Below, piece by piece: positions 33,602-42,990 of a stretch of DNA of 64,000 bases. Origin of the DNA: an uncultured Cellvibrio sp. (GTDB lineage: Bacteria > Pseudomonadota > Gammaproteobacteria > Pseudomonadales > Cellvibrionaceae). The translations under genes and the position numbers were made by a program. Every line of letters begins with the position of its first letter. Within the stretch, counting starts at the first letter, position 1. The stretch is taken from NCBI GenBank assembly GCA_937958105.1, contig CALFXJ010000005.1:243143-307142 (forward strand), read 5' to 3'. The notes beneath the pieces are model-generated. The model was given only the letters and a program-made list of their open reading frames with translations, ran no database searches and had not been told where the DNA came from.

Positions 33602-34771
33602 TCAGTCGGCCTGACGACGTAAAAATGCCGGGATATCGAGATATTCCAGATCTTTTTCCGCCAAGGGCGCAACAGCCGCAGAAGAGTGACTGTTGGCACG
33701 CAGGTGGGCCGGACGATCCAGAGCACTGTAATCAATTTGACCATTGGAACGGCGGGTATTATCCACTACCACCTTCGTTGGAGCCGGCTTGGTTTCTTTA
33801 GCCGCCGCTGATACTGCAGCGCCCAGACCAGTAGCCACGACAGTAACACGCAGTTCGTTGCTCATCTCCGGATCGATCACGGTACCGACCACAACAGTCG
33901 CATCAGACGAAGCGAATTCTTCAATGGTGCTGCCCACCTCGGAGTATTCGCCGAGGGAAAGATCAATACCGGCAGTAATGTTCACCAGAATGCCGCGGGC
34001 ACCCTGCAGATTGACGTCTTCCAGCAGCGGGCTGCGGATGGCCGCTTCAGCAGCTTCGCGAGCACGGTTTTCGCCCGTTGCACGACCGGTACCCATCATT
34101 GCCATACCCATCTCGGACATAACGGTGCGCACGTCAGCAAAGTCGACGTTGATCATGCCGGGACGAATGATCAGGTCCGCAATACCTTGTACCGCGCCGA
34201 GCAGCACGTTGTTCGCAGCCTTGAATGCGTCAAGCAGGCTGGTGGATTTACCCAGTACCGCCAGAAGTTTTTCGTTGGGGATAGTAATCAAGGAATCCAC
34301 ACGTTCCTGCAGCTCGCTGATACCGGCTTCTGCGATAGCCATACGTTTGCGGCCTTCGAATGGAAACGGCTTGGTAACCACGGCCACCGTAAGAATACCG
34401 AGATCGCGGGCAACTTCGGCTACAACTGGTGCACCTCCCGTACCGGTACCACCACCCATACCGGCGGCAATAAATACCATATCAGCGCCGCGCAAGACTT
34501 CAGCAATACGCTCGCGATCTTCCAGCGCCGCCTGGCGGCCCACTTCCGGGTTGGCACCGGCACCCAGACCTTTGGTCATGGAGTTGCCCAGCTGCAATAC
34601 GGTGCGTGCATCAATGTCTTTCAATGCCTGTGCATCTGTGTTGGCACAAATGAATTCCACACCTTCTACATTGCTGGCGATCATGTGTTTGACCGCGTTA
34701 CCGCCGCCGCCACCGACACCAATAACTTTGATGACCGCACTTTGTTGAATGCTATCGACTAATTCAAACAT
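33602..34771 (-). CDS. ftsZ: Cell-division tubulin homologue FtsZ
   Basis: 389 residues. FtsZ polymerises into the Z-ring. The tubulin signature GMGGGTGTGGAPV, the KVIGVGGGGGNAVKHM start and the T7 loop with NVDFADVRTVM are present. The C-terminal conserved peptide EYLDIPAFLRRQAD binds FtsA and ZipA. A variable linker (about 318-372) contains the usual Ala/Pro/Thr-rich sequence. It is the last gene of the dcw cluster, 55 bases after ftsA. Confidence 0.99.
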   Translation of the reverse strand: MFELVDSIQQSAVIKVIGVGGGGGNAVKHMIASNVEGVEFICANTDAQALKDIDARTVLQLGNSMTKGLGAGANPEVGRQAALEDRERIAEVLRGADMVFIAAGMGGGTGTGGAPVVAEVARDLGILTVAVVTKPFPFEGRKRMAIAEAGISELQERVDSLITIPNEKLLAVLGKSTSLLDAFKAANNVLLGAVQGIADLIIRPGMINVDFADVRTVMSEMGMAMMGTGRATGENRAREAAEAAIRSPLLEDVNLQGARGILVNITAGIDLSLGEYSEVGSTIEEFASSDATVVVGTVIDPEMSNELRVTVVATGLGAAVSAAAKETKPAPTKVVVDNTRRSNGQIDYSALDRPAHLRANSHSSAAVAPLAEKDLEYLDIPAFLRRQAD

Positions 34772-34826
34772 AGTAATACCCCTTTTTTTCCCTTGAACGT
34801 GTCTGTTAAAAATAAACTGTTTCGTT

Positions 34827-36065
34827 TTAAAAATTGCTCTGAAATAATTTCTTGAGCCGATCGAGTATCGAACCCTGCATCTCCCTCGAATGATGTACGG
34901 CTCCCCTGCCCTCCTGTTGTTGCTTCATTGCATACATCAACAAACCGACACCGGTGGAATAAATCGGGTTATTTACAATGTCGGTCAAACCGCGAATGGC
35001 GTGTGGTGCTCCGATGCGAACAGGCATGTGGAAGATCTCCTCTGCCAGTTCTATAACGCCTTCCATCTTTGCTGTGCCTCCGGTTAATACAATCCCGGCA
35101 GCAATCAGATCTTCATAACCGCTGCGTCGCAGTTCAGACTGCACGAGAGTAAATAATTCGTCGTAACGTGGCTCAACCACTTCAGCCAGCGCCTGGCGAG
35201 ACAAATCACGTGGCTGGCGATCACCCACGCTGGGCACTTTGATCGTTTCTTCAGGACTGGTTAACTTCGCCAGTGCGCAGGCATATTTGATCTTTATTTC
35301 TTCAGCGTTGGGCGTTGGAGTGCGCAAGGCCATCGCAATGTCGTTCGTCACCTGATCGCCCGCAATTGGAATCACACCGGTATGACGAATTGCTCCGTCC
35401 TTAAAGATGGCAATATCCGTTGTGCCACCGCCAATATCCACTACACACACGCCCAGCTCTTTTTCATCCTCGGTAAGTACGGCATAACTGGAAGCCAATT
35501 GTTCCAGGATAATATCTTCCACTTCGAGGCCGCAGCGACGGATACATTTTTCTATATTCTGCGCTGCATTAACGGCGCAGGTAACCAGATGCACCTTGGC
35601 TTCCAGACGAACGCCGGACATGCCCAGTGGCTCCTTCACCCCGTCCTGATCATCAATCAGAAATTCCTGCGGCAGAATGTGCAGAATTTTCTGATCGGCG
35701 GGGATGGCAACTGCCTGGGCTGCATCGATCACGCGCTCCAGATCCTGCGGAAATACTTCACGATCCTTGATCGCCACTATGCCGTGCGAGTTCAGGCTGC
35801 GAATGTGGCTGCCTGCAATGCCTGCATAAACTGAATGAATCTGACAGCCCGCCATCAGTTCCGCTTCTTCGATGGCCCGTTGAATAGATAACACCGTGGA
35901 CTCTATGTTGACCACCACACCTTTCTTCAAACCATTGGAGCGATGTGATCCGATACCGACGATCTCCAGGCGCCCCTCAGGCGTAATGGCACCTACAAGA
36001 GCCACCACCTTGGATGTTCCTATATCCAGGCCAACAATCATTTTGTTGTCACCAGCATTTGCCAT
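34827..36065 (-). CDS. ftsA: Cell-division actin homologue FtsA
   Basis: 412 residues from MANAGDNKMIVG; this start has AGAGG 8 bases upstream and matches the family N-terminus, while the open frame extends into ftsQ. FtsA tethers FtsZ to the membrane. The actin-fold phosphate loops GLDIGTSKVVALVG and VVDIGGGTTDIAIF and the adenosine motif VLTGGTAKMEG are clear. The C-terminal amphipathic membrane helix is DRLKKLFQSNF. It follows ftsQ by 40 bases. Confidence 0.97.
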   Translation of the reverse strand: MANAGDNKMIVGLDIGTSKVVALVGAITPEGRLEIVGIGSHRSNGLKKGVVVNIESTVLSIQRAIEEAELMAGCQIHSVYAGIAGSHIRSLNSHGIVAIKDREVFPQDLERVIDAAQAVAIPADQKILHILPQEFLIDDQDGVKEPLGMSGVRLEAKVHLVTCAVNAAQNIEKCIRRCGLEVEDIILEQLASSYAVLTEDEKELGVCVVDIGGGTTDIAIFKDGAIRHTGVIPIAGDQVTNDIAMALRTPTPNAEEIKIKYACALAKLTSPEETIKVPSVGDRQPRDLSRQALAEVVEPRYDELFTLVQSELRRSGYEDLIAAGIVLTGGTAKMEGVIELAEEIFHMPVRIGAPHAIRGLTDIVNNPIYSTGVGLLMYAMKQQQEGRGAVHHSREMQGSILDRLKKLFQSNF

Positions 36066-36105
36066 TGGCATAACCTCTTTTAAAATCATTCCAAGCTTTG
36101 AATGA

Positions 36106-36954
36106 TCACATCGATTTAATGTAGCTGTTCTTTGCTTCCGAATCCGGCTGCCACTGCACGGCAACACCATTGGTATAACGCACATCAATTGCCTTAACGT
36201 CCTGCCAGACCGCATTCAGGTGCTGGTCATAGATCGTCATGAAGCGACGCATCTTTTCCATTACCTGATCCCGGCCGATGGCCACTTCCACATCGCCTTT
36301 CAGCATCAAGCGCCAGGACTTCTTACTGTCACATTTGAGTGCTATCACTTCTAATCCACGCGAGCGAAGCAATTGCGACAGGTCCTGATACTGCTGCATG
36401 ATCTTGCCGGCATCTGCTGCACTGCCTTGCAGCAAAGGTAAATGTTCCAGCGAGTCAATATTGCCAACCAGAATCAACTCGCCACGCTGATTCAAAAAGC
36501 CTTCGGTTCCCCAGCGCGCGATGGGCTGCTGCTCGGTAATCCTGACCTCCAGCGCATCGGGCCAGCGGCGGACCAGCGCCGCGTGCTCAATCCATGGCTC
36601 ACTTTCCAGCGCAGCCTTCATACTCATCAAATTCAGCTGCAGAAAATCCGCATTGATCTCTGCACTGATTAATTCCATCGCCCGCTCCTTGCTGATGTAA
36701 TAAAAATCACCTTCGACTTTTACACTCGCCAGCGGGCGGTCCATCAACTCAGCCACTGGCTCGGCAACAAAATACGCTGCAACAGCCAAAGCTCCCAGCA
36801 ACAGTGACAATCCCAGTAAACGTTTCAGCCAGCGGTGAGCGCTGTCTTCTTCGTTGTTACCCAGACGTGTTACTCCGTAGCTGGGCACCCTGGTTTTGGT
36901 GTTCACGCCCTCCGCTGCTCTGCGTCGCCTGCCGCTGACATTGCCTTCGTTCAT
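36106..36954 (-). CDS. ftsQ: Cell-division protein FtsQ
   Basis: 282 residues. A basic cytoplasmic tail (1-41), one transmembrane helix (about 45-65), a POTRA domain (about 75-145, beginning LASVKVEGDFYYIS) and a beta domain (about 146-270) give the standard FtsQ plan. FtsQ bridges early and late divisome proteins and binds FtsB-FtsL. It follows ddlB by 6 bases, and ftsA comes next. Confidence 0.95.
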   Translation of the reverse strand: MNEGNVSGRRRRAAEGVNTKTRVPSYGVTRLGNNEEDSAHRWLKRLLGLSLLLGALAVAAYFVAEPVAELMDRPLASVKVEGDFYYISKERAMELISAEINADFLQLNLMSMKAALESEPWIEHAALVRRWPDALEVRITEQQPIARWGTEGFLNQRGELILVGNIDSLEHLPLLQGSAADAGKIMQQYQDLSQLLRSRGLEVIALKCDSKKSWRLMLKGDVEVAIGRDQVMEKMRRFMTIYDQHLNAVWQDVKAIDVRYTNGVAVQWQPDSEAKNSYIKSM

Positions 36955-36960
36955 TCTGAA

Positions 36961-37902
36961 TTACACAGTGGCCAGCAATACAGCCATAACCAGTTGAGTG
37001 AAGGTCAAACCCTCTGCCTTGGCAGCCATAGGCACCAGGCTGTGACTGGTCATCCCGGGTACCGTATTTACTTCCAGCAGATAAAAATTCTGCTGCGCGT
37101 CCGCCATGACATCAACTCGACCCCAGCCACGACATCCAAGGGCGTTAAATGCATTTAAAGCCAGCTCACGCAAGGCCTTTTCTTTTGCTTCGTCTAGGCC
37201 GCAAGGGCACAGATAGCGCGTATCGTCCGCCAGATATTTCGCATCAAAATCATAAAAACGGTGATCAGTTTCTAGCTTGATGGGGGCCAGTGCTTTGCCA
37301 TCCAGGATCGCTACTGTGTATTCCCCGCCTGTAATCACCCGCTCAACCAATACGCTGCCGTCGTATTGCGCTGCGTTTTCATAGGCAGCCTGTAATTCCG
37401 CAGCAGATTGCACACGCGACATACCAATACTGGAACCTTCGTGGGCCGGTTTCACCATGACTTCGCCGCCCAGGCTTTCAAGTACGGCTTTCCAGTCGGT
37501 GTCTGCCTGTAACACGGCAAAATCCGGTGTGGGCAGACCGACGCCGCGCCACAGCTGCTTGCTGCGCAATTTGTCCATGGCAATTGCGGATGACTGCACG
37601 TCACTCCCGGTATAGGGAATCTGCAGGTACTCCAGGACCGCCTGAATCCGTCCATCTTCTCCACCAGGGCCGTGTAATGCGATAAATGCACGATCAAGCT
37701 GTGCAGCCTGAATCGCGTTGATGGCGTTGGTGCCGACGTCGATCGCTATTGGATCCACACCGGCTTCCTTCAATGCGCTGATAACCGCCGCTCCACTTTG
37801 CAGGGAAATTTCACGCTCTGCCGATTGACCACCAAACAGTACGCCAACCCGGCCGAGCTGTTGTTTCAGCGATGCATTAATCGGCAACTCTATGCTCTGC
37901 AT
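36961..37902 (-). CDS. ddlB: D-alanine--D-alanine ligase
   Basis: 313 residues. This ATP-grasp enzyme makes the D-Ala-D-Ala end of the peptidoglycan stem. Signatures: VLFGGQSAEREISLQSG, the ligase loop HEGSSIGMSRV, and the Mg-binding FYLLEVNTVPGMTSHSLVP. Length is typical. It sits between murC (12-base gap) and ftsQ (6-base gap). Confidence 0.97.
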   Translation of the reverse strand: MQSIELPINASLKQQLGRVGVLFGGQSAEREISLQSGAAVISALKEAGVDPIAIDVGTNAINAIQAAQLDRAFIALHGPGGEDGRIQAVLEYLQIPYTGSDVQSSAIAMDKLRSKQLWRGVGLPTPDFAVLQADTDWKAVLESLGGEVMVKPAHEGSSIGMSRVQSAAELQAAYENAAQYDGSVLVERVITGGEYTVAILDGKALAPIKLETDHRFYDFDAKYLADDTRYLCPCGLDEAKEKALRELALNAFNALGCRGWGRVDVMADAQQNFYLLEVNTVPGMTSHSLVPMAAKAEGLTFTQLVMAVLLATV

Positions 37903-37914
37903 TTTCTTTAACCT

Positions 37915-39339
37915 CTACTGCAACTTGCGCCGAGCCAATTCAGGAGACAACACTCCTACATTGCCAGCGCCTTGAGTTATTACGATATCGCCCGCCTTGA
38001 CCAGCTCTTTGATGATGGCTGGAACACCTTCAACACTTTCCACAAAGATGGGCTCAATCACACCGCGCGCACGGATGCTGCGACACAGATGGCGACTGTC
38101 CGCGCCGGGGATTGGTTCCTCTCCCGCGCTGTAAACTTCGAGCATTACCAAGGCATCAACCGTAGACAGAACTTCCACAAAATCTTCGTACAAATCACGC
38201 GTGCGGGTGTAGCGGTGCGGTTGATAGACCATCACCAGTCGACGCTCCGGCCAACCATCTCGAACCGCTTTGATAATGGCGGCAACTTCGCGGGGATGGT
38301 GACCGTAATCATCCACCAGCATGGCATCGCCGTCGCCGATGGGAAAATTGCCGTACACCTGAAAGCGGCGGCCGACACCTTGGAAATTTGCGAGGCCTTC
38401 CTGAATCGCTTCGTCACTGATACCTTCATCAGTGGCAACCGCAATCACTGCTACGGCATTCAGGACATTGTGAATGCCGGGAATATTCAACCGGATGTGC
38501 AGGGGTTTATCGTGACCCGGGCGCACCACATCAAACTCCGACTGCATTTTGTCCTGTTGCACATTGATCGCGCGGAAATCGCAGTGCTCATCAAAACCAT
38601 AGGTGAGGATGGGACGTGCCACATCCGGAATAATGTCGCGGATCACGGGATCTTCGCCGCACAGTACAGCCAGCCCATAAAACGGCAGGTTGTGCAGAAA
38701 ATCCACAAAGGTTTTCTTCAGCTTCGAAAAATCGCCGCCGTAGGTATCCATATGATCTGCATCGATATTGGTCACGATAGTGACCATCGGCTGCAGGTGT
38801 AAGAACGACGCGTCACTCTCGTCAGCTTCCGCCACCAGATAACGGCTGCAGCCCAGCTGTGCATTAGTTCCCGTACTGTTTACCAGCCCGCCGATGATGA
38901 AAGTCGGATCCTGCTTTGCAGCGGCGAGGACGGCTGCCATCAAGCTGGTGGTAGTGGTTTTGCCGTGGGTTCCAGCCACCGCAATACCGTGTCGATAGCG
39001 CATCAACTCACCCAGCATCTCTGCGCGACGGACAATGGGTATGCGCAGCTCACGGGCGCCAATCATCTCGGGATTACTCGCTGCCACTGCGCTGGAGTTC
39101 ACCACCACATCAGCTCCGGCTACATTTTCGGCACTGTGTCCGATGAATACCCGCGCGCCTTTATTTACCAGGTTTTGAGTCACGCTGGATTCCCGGATAT
39201 CGGAACCGGAAATCTCGTAGCCCTGATTCAGCAGCACCTCCGCAATACCACTCATACCGGCACCACCGATCCCGATAAAATGGATACGGCGGATGCGACG
39301 CATCTCGGGCACTTCATATCGTTTAATGGTTTTATCCAC
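37915..39339 (-). CDS. murC: UDP-N-acetylmuramate--L-alanine ligase
   Basis: 474 residues. It adds the first amino acid to UDP-MurNAc. Visible: the N-terminal Rossmann motif FIGIGGAGMSGIAEVL, the ATP P-loop GTHGKTTTTSLMA, EADESDASFLHL, and the C-terminal DDYGHHPREVAA with YQPHRYTRTRD. The start overlaps the murG stop by 8 bases. A later in-frame Met (residue 13, MRRIRRIHF) is an alternative start. Confidence 0.97.
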   Translation of the reverse strand: MDKTIKRYEVPEMRRIRRIHFIGIGGAGMSGIAEVLLNQGYEISGSDIRESSVTQNLVNKGARVFIGHSAENVAGADVVVNSSAVAASNPEMIGARELRIPIVRRAEMLGELMRYRHGIAVAGTHGKTTTTSLMAAVLAAAKQDPTFIIGGLVNSTGTNAQLGCSRYLVAEADESDASFLHLQPMVTIVTNIDADHMDTYGGDFSKLKKTFVDFLHNLPFYGLAVLCGEDPVIRDIIPDVARPILTYGFDEHCDFRAINVQQDKMQSEFDVVRPGHDKPLHIRLNIPGIHNVLNAVAVIAVATDEGISDEAIQEGLANFQGVGRRFQVYGNFPIGDGDAMLVDDYGHHPREVAAIIKAVRDGWPERRLVMVYQPHRYTRTRDLYEDFVEVLSTVDALVMLEVYSAGEEPIPGADSRHLCRSIRARGVIEPIFVESVEGVPAIIKELVKAGDIVITQGAGNVGVLSPELARRKLQ

Positions 39340-40423
39340 GCGCTACCTCCACACAAATATCTGCGACTGTTGCTGCGGCGTCAGGCAGGGCAAGGGAGCG
39401 CGCTTTTTCAGCCATGTTCATACTTTTTTCTGGTTCATTGATGTGAGCCGTCAAGAGCGCGGCAAGTTTTTCCGGCGTAAGCTCACGCTGTACTACCGAA
39501 ACACCAGCACCGACACCGCTAAGGATGGCTGCGTTATGGGTTTGGTGATCATCAATCGCTGATGGCAACGGAATTAAAATTGCCGCAACACCCGCAGCCA
39601 TCAACTCCGATACGGTTAATGCACCCGCACGACAGACAATGACATCTGCCCAGGCATAAGCTGCTGCCATGTCGTCAATAAATGGCTCGACCCGCGCGGA
39701 CACTTTTTGCTGTTCATAAAGTGCTGCTGTACTTTCCGCATGATCTTTGCCCGTCTGGTGCCACACCTCAGGCCGCGTCTCTACCGGGATCTGCGCCAGT
39801 GCCTGCGGCACCAGCTCGTTAATAGCTTTGGCACCGAGGCTGCCACCCAGCACCAGCAAATGCAGCCTGTCGCCTGTTGCACGGCGCGTGCGATAGCGGT
39901 CAACTGGAGCTGGCAGCGCTGCAATAGTGGCACGTACCGGATTTCCAACCACTTGCGCTTGCTTAAACGCGCCGGGAAATGCGCACAGCACCCGCGTCGC
40001 CAATCGTGCTAATAATCTATTGGTGGTTCCGGCAACTGCGTTCTGCTCGTGAATTACTAAAGGTTTTCCCAGTACACGAGCGGCCACACCGCCGGGCCCT
40101 GATGCAAAGCCACCGAAACCTATCACCACATCGGGCCGCTCTCGTCGCATAATGCCGACAGCCTGACTGATCGCGTAGGCAACCAGAAACGGAGCTTTGA
40201 TTAACCCCGTTACACCTCGACCACGTACACCTTCGACACGTATCAGATGCAGTGGAATATTCGCAGCGGGCACCACACGATTTTCAATCCCGCGCGCGGT
40301 ACCCAGCCACATCAACTGGGCACCAGCCTGGCGAAGAACATCGGCAACAGCCAGCGCCGGAAATACATGCCCACCGGTACCACCCGCCATAACCATTACC
40401 TTCAGAGAGCGTGCGTCTGTCAT
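39332..40423 (-). CDS. murG: Lipid II synthase, GlcNAc transferase
   Basis: 363 residues from MTDARSLKVMVMAGG; the ATGA overlap with the ftsW stop fixes this start over a longer open frame. MurG adds GlcNAc to lipid I at the inner membrane face. The GT-B signatures are MAGGTGGHVFPALAVA, FGGFASGPGGVAA, HEQNAVAGTTNR and a C-terminal nucleotide-binding CRAGALTVSELMAAGVAAILIPLP. Downstream murC overlaps by 8 bases. Confidence 0.96.
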   Translation of the reverse strand: MTDARSLKVMVMAGGTGGHVFPALAVADVLRQAGAQLMWLGTARGIENRVVPAANIPLHLIRVEGVRGRGVTGLIKAPFLVAYAISQAVGIMRRERPDVVIGFGGFASGPGGVAARVLGKPLVIHEQNAVAGTTNRLLARLATRVLCAFPGAFKQAQVVGNPVRATIAALPAPVDRYRTRRATGDRLHLLVLGGSLGAKAINELVPQALAQIPVETRPEVWHQTGKDHAESTAALYEQQKVSARVEPFIDDMAAAYAWADVIVCRAGALTVSELMAAGVAAILIPLPSAIDDHQTHNAAILSGVGAGVSVVQRELTPEKLAALLTAHINEPEKSMNMAEKARSLALPDAAATVADICVEVARG

Positions 40424-41628
40424 ACCGCCTCCGGCATTATCGGTGGTGGACGAACAGCAGCGCGCAAAGGACGCGCCGGCGGGATGTAAATTGAACTTAC
40501 GCCACGCACTTCCCACTCAATACGCATCACGAACGCAATCAGGATGCAGCTGATCAACAAACTGCTACCGCCGTAACTGATGAATGGCAGCGTTAAGCCT
40601 TTAGTCGGCAGAAGACCCGAAGCAACCCCTACATTGATGAACACCTGAAATGAAAACAGGATAGCGACACCAAATGCAGCGAAGGCAGCGAAGGCTTTTC
40701 CAACCGCGAGATTTTTGCGGGCAATGGCAAAAATCCGCAGCACGAGCGCTACAAATATTCCGATAACAACAGTTGCACCCACCAGCCCGAACTCTTCCGC
40801 AATAATGGAGAAAATAAAGTCCGTATGCGCTTCCGGCAGGAAGAACAGTTTCTGCAAACTGTTACCCAACCCTAAACCGAACCATTCACCACGCCCAAAG
40901 CCAATCAATGACTGGGTTAACTGGTAACCGGTGTTGAACTGATCGGCCCAGGGGTCAAGAAACGTAATCAGGCGTTGCATACGGTAGGGTGAGAAAATTG
41001 CGACCGCAGCGAGACCTGTCACACCGATCCCAATCAACAGCATAAAGTGCCACATCCGCACGCCAGCGATGAACATCATGGCAAACACTGTTGCACTTAA
41101 CACCACTGAACTTCCGAAATCCGGCTCAAGCAACAGCAGCAGAACAAATACTCCGACCACCAGCAAAGGCTTTAAGAATCCCTGCCAGCCAATATGTAAC
41201 TCCTGATAGCGGCGCGCAAAAAAACTGGCAAAGAAAACAACCGCGCAGAATTTTGCTATCTCGGAAACCTGAATTGAAATTATGCCCAGACTCAGCCAGC
41301 GCTGACTCCCGTTGACTTTTTTTCCAATCCCCGGAATGAGTACGATCACCAGCAGCAGCAATGTAAACAACAGAAAATAACCAGCGTAACGCTGCCATAC
41401 GCTCATCGGGATACTGACGATTACCGTTGCCAGCACCGCGCCCATGACCATATAGATTCCATGCCGTTTGGCAAAATACCAGGCATCACCGTAGTTAGCA
41501 GAAGCGAAGGCCACAGAAGCCGAGGCAACCATAACCAGGCCGATCGACATCAACACCAGCCACAGGCTCAACAATGTCCAGTCGATGCGTTGGCTGTAAG
41601 GCAGATCCGTGCGAGTAGTGGTCATCAT
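40420..41628 (-). CDS. ftsW: Septal peptidoglycan glycosyltransferase FtsW
   Basis: 402 residues, SEDS family, ten predicted helices. FtsW polymerises septal glycan with FtsI. The family region GLGLGNSLQKLFFLPEAHTDFIFSIIAEEFG contains the catalytic Asp, and KGLTLPFISYGGSSLL is the C-terminal signature. The start overlaps the murD stop (ATGA), as does the stop with the murG start. The N-terminal cytoplasmic tail is short (about 15 residues). Confidence 0.97.
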   Translation of the reverse strand: MMTTTRTDLPYSQRIDWTLLSLWLVLMSIGLVMVASASVAFASANYGDAWYFAKRHGIYMVMGAVLATVIVSIPMSVWQRYAGYFLLFTLLLLVIVLIPGIGKKVNGSQRWLSLGIISIQVSEIAKFCAVVFFASFFARRYQELHIGWQGFLKPLLVVGVFVLLLLLEPDFGSSVVLSATVFAMMFIAGVRMWHFMLLIGIGVTGLAAVAIFSPYRMQRLITFLDPWADQFNTGYQLTQSLIGFGRGEWFGLGLGNSLQKLFFLPEAHTDFIFSIIAEEFGLVGATVVIGIFVALVLRIFAIARKNLAVGKAFAAFAAFGVAILFSFQVFINVGVASGLLPTKGLTLPFISYGGSSLLISCILIAFVMRIEWEVRGVSSIYIPPARPLRAAVRPPPIMPEAV

Positions 41629-42977
41629 GATGCCAACTCCTCCACGGCCGCACAGAATTGCTGTCCGCGATCAACGTAACTTTTAAACATGTCGAAACTG
41701 GCACAGGCTGGAGATAACAGCACGGCATCACCAGCCTGTGCCTGCTCGTACGCTTTGGTCACCGCATCAGTCATGCTGGACGCAAATATGATCCTGCTTC
41801 TACCTTCAATAGCTTCTGCAATTTTTACTGCATCGCGACCCATCAGAATTACTGCGCGAATCTGCTCATCAATAGCAGGAGCCAGCTCGCGGAAGTCAGC
41901 GCCTTTTCCATCGCCGCCAGCAATCAACACGAGTTTGGCGGGCGGGCGAGCCAGACCTTTGATGGCCGCCACGGTTGCTCCGATGTTCGTGCCTTTGGAG
42001 TCATTAAAGAAATCTATACCCGTCATTGTGGTTACCCATTCACAACGATGGGGCAGCCCGGCGAATGTCTGCAGGGTTTCAATCATCGCTGGAATAGACA
42101 GTCCCGCTGCGTAACCCAGCGCGAGTGCTGCCAGGGCATTATCAACATTATGCTTGCCGCGAATCTTCAGCTGACTGACTGGCATCAATGGCTGGAACTG
42201 CCATGCAAGATAGTCTTCGCCCTGTTCCTGCATAACACCAAAATTATTAAATTCCGCTCCGCCGCCAAAGGTGATGGGTTTAACGCCGCTGGCAAGCGGT
42301 GGATGTGTCAGCACATCATTGCGATTAACAACGATTTTTTCTGCACCGAAGTACACGCGAAGTTTTGCTGCGTGATATGACGGCATATCAGGATATCGGT
42401 CCAGGTGATCCGCACTTACATTAAGGATGGTGGCAACCCGAGCATTCAACCTGGTCACGGTCTCCAGTTGAAAACTGGAGAGTTCCATCACATACAGCTC
42501 AACGTCGTCCTGCAGGAGCTCCAGGGCAGGCGTTCCCAGATTACCGCCCACAGCAACCTTCACACCTGCGTGGGCAGCCATCTCACCCACCAATGTGGTC
42601 ACGGTGCTCTTGGCGTTGGAACCGGTGATCGCCACTATCGGCGCACGGGCGTAACGCACAAACAATTCGATATCACCCACAACCGGGATACCTGCCGCTT
42701 TAGCGGCGGCAATCGCTGGCGTGGCAACCGCGATACCCGGGCTGACGATAATTTCATCGGCCAGCAGCAGCGTTTCCGCTTTCAGCTCGCCGGTTTCAAT
42801 GACGACGTCGGGAAATTCCTGTCGGATCTGGGCAAGATTCGGCGGCTGTGCCCGCGTGTCCAACAGCACAAATGCCTGGCCCATCCGCGCAAGAAAGCGA
42901 GCCACCGACAAGCCGGTCACACCGGTGCCGATGATGGCTTTCACTTTACTTGTGGCGATCATTTGGGTCACAGTCAT
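41625..42977 (-). CDS. murD: UDP-N-acetylmuramoylalanine--D-glutamate ligase
   Basis: 450 residues. It adds D-Glu to UDP-MurNAc-L-Ala. Visible: the N-terminal GTGVTGLSVARFL, the P-loop ITGSNAKSTVTTLVGEM, MELSSFQLET, the FFNDSKGTN substrate motif and LSPACASFDMFKSYVDRG near the end. The P-loop reads GSNAKST rather than the common GTNGKST, which is a normal variant in gammaproteobacterial MurD. It overlaps ftsW and follows mraY by 13 bases. Confidence 0.96.
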   Translation of the reverse strand: MTVTQMIATSKVKAIIGTGVTGLSVARFLARMGQAFVLLDTRAQPPNLAQIRQEFPDVVIETGELKAETLLLADEIIVSPGIAVATPAIAAAKAAGIPVVGDIELFVRYARAPIVAITGSNAKSTVTTLVGEMAAHAGVKVAVGGNLGTPALELLQDDVELYVMELSSFQLETVTRLNARVATILNVSADHLDRYPDMPSYHAAKLRVYFGAEKIVVNRNDVLTHPPLASGVKPITFGGGAEFNNFGVMQEQGEDYLAWQFQPLMPVSQLKIRGKHNVDNALAALALGYAAGLSIPAMIETLQTFAGLPHRCEWVTTMTGIDFFNDSKGTNIGATVAAIKGLARPPAKLVLIAGGDGKGADFRELAPAIDEQIRAVILMGRDAVKIAEAIEGRSRIIFASSMTDAVTKAYEQAQAGDAVLLSPACASFDMFKSYVDRGQQFCAAVEELAS

Positions 42978-42990
42978 CTCTCTTTTAACA

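Noticed and set aside
34187..34762. Long plus-strand open frames opposite ftsZ
   Set aside because: They are antisense shadows of ftsZ with no family features.
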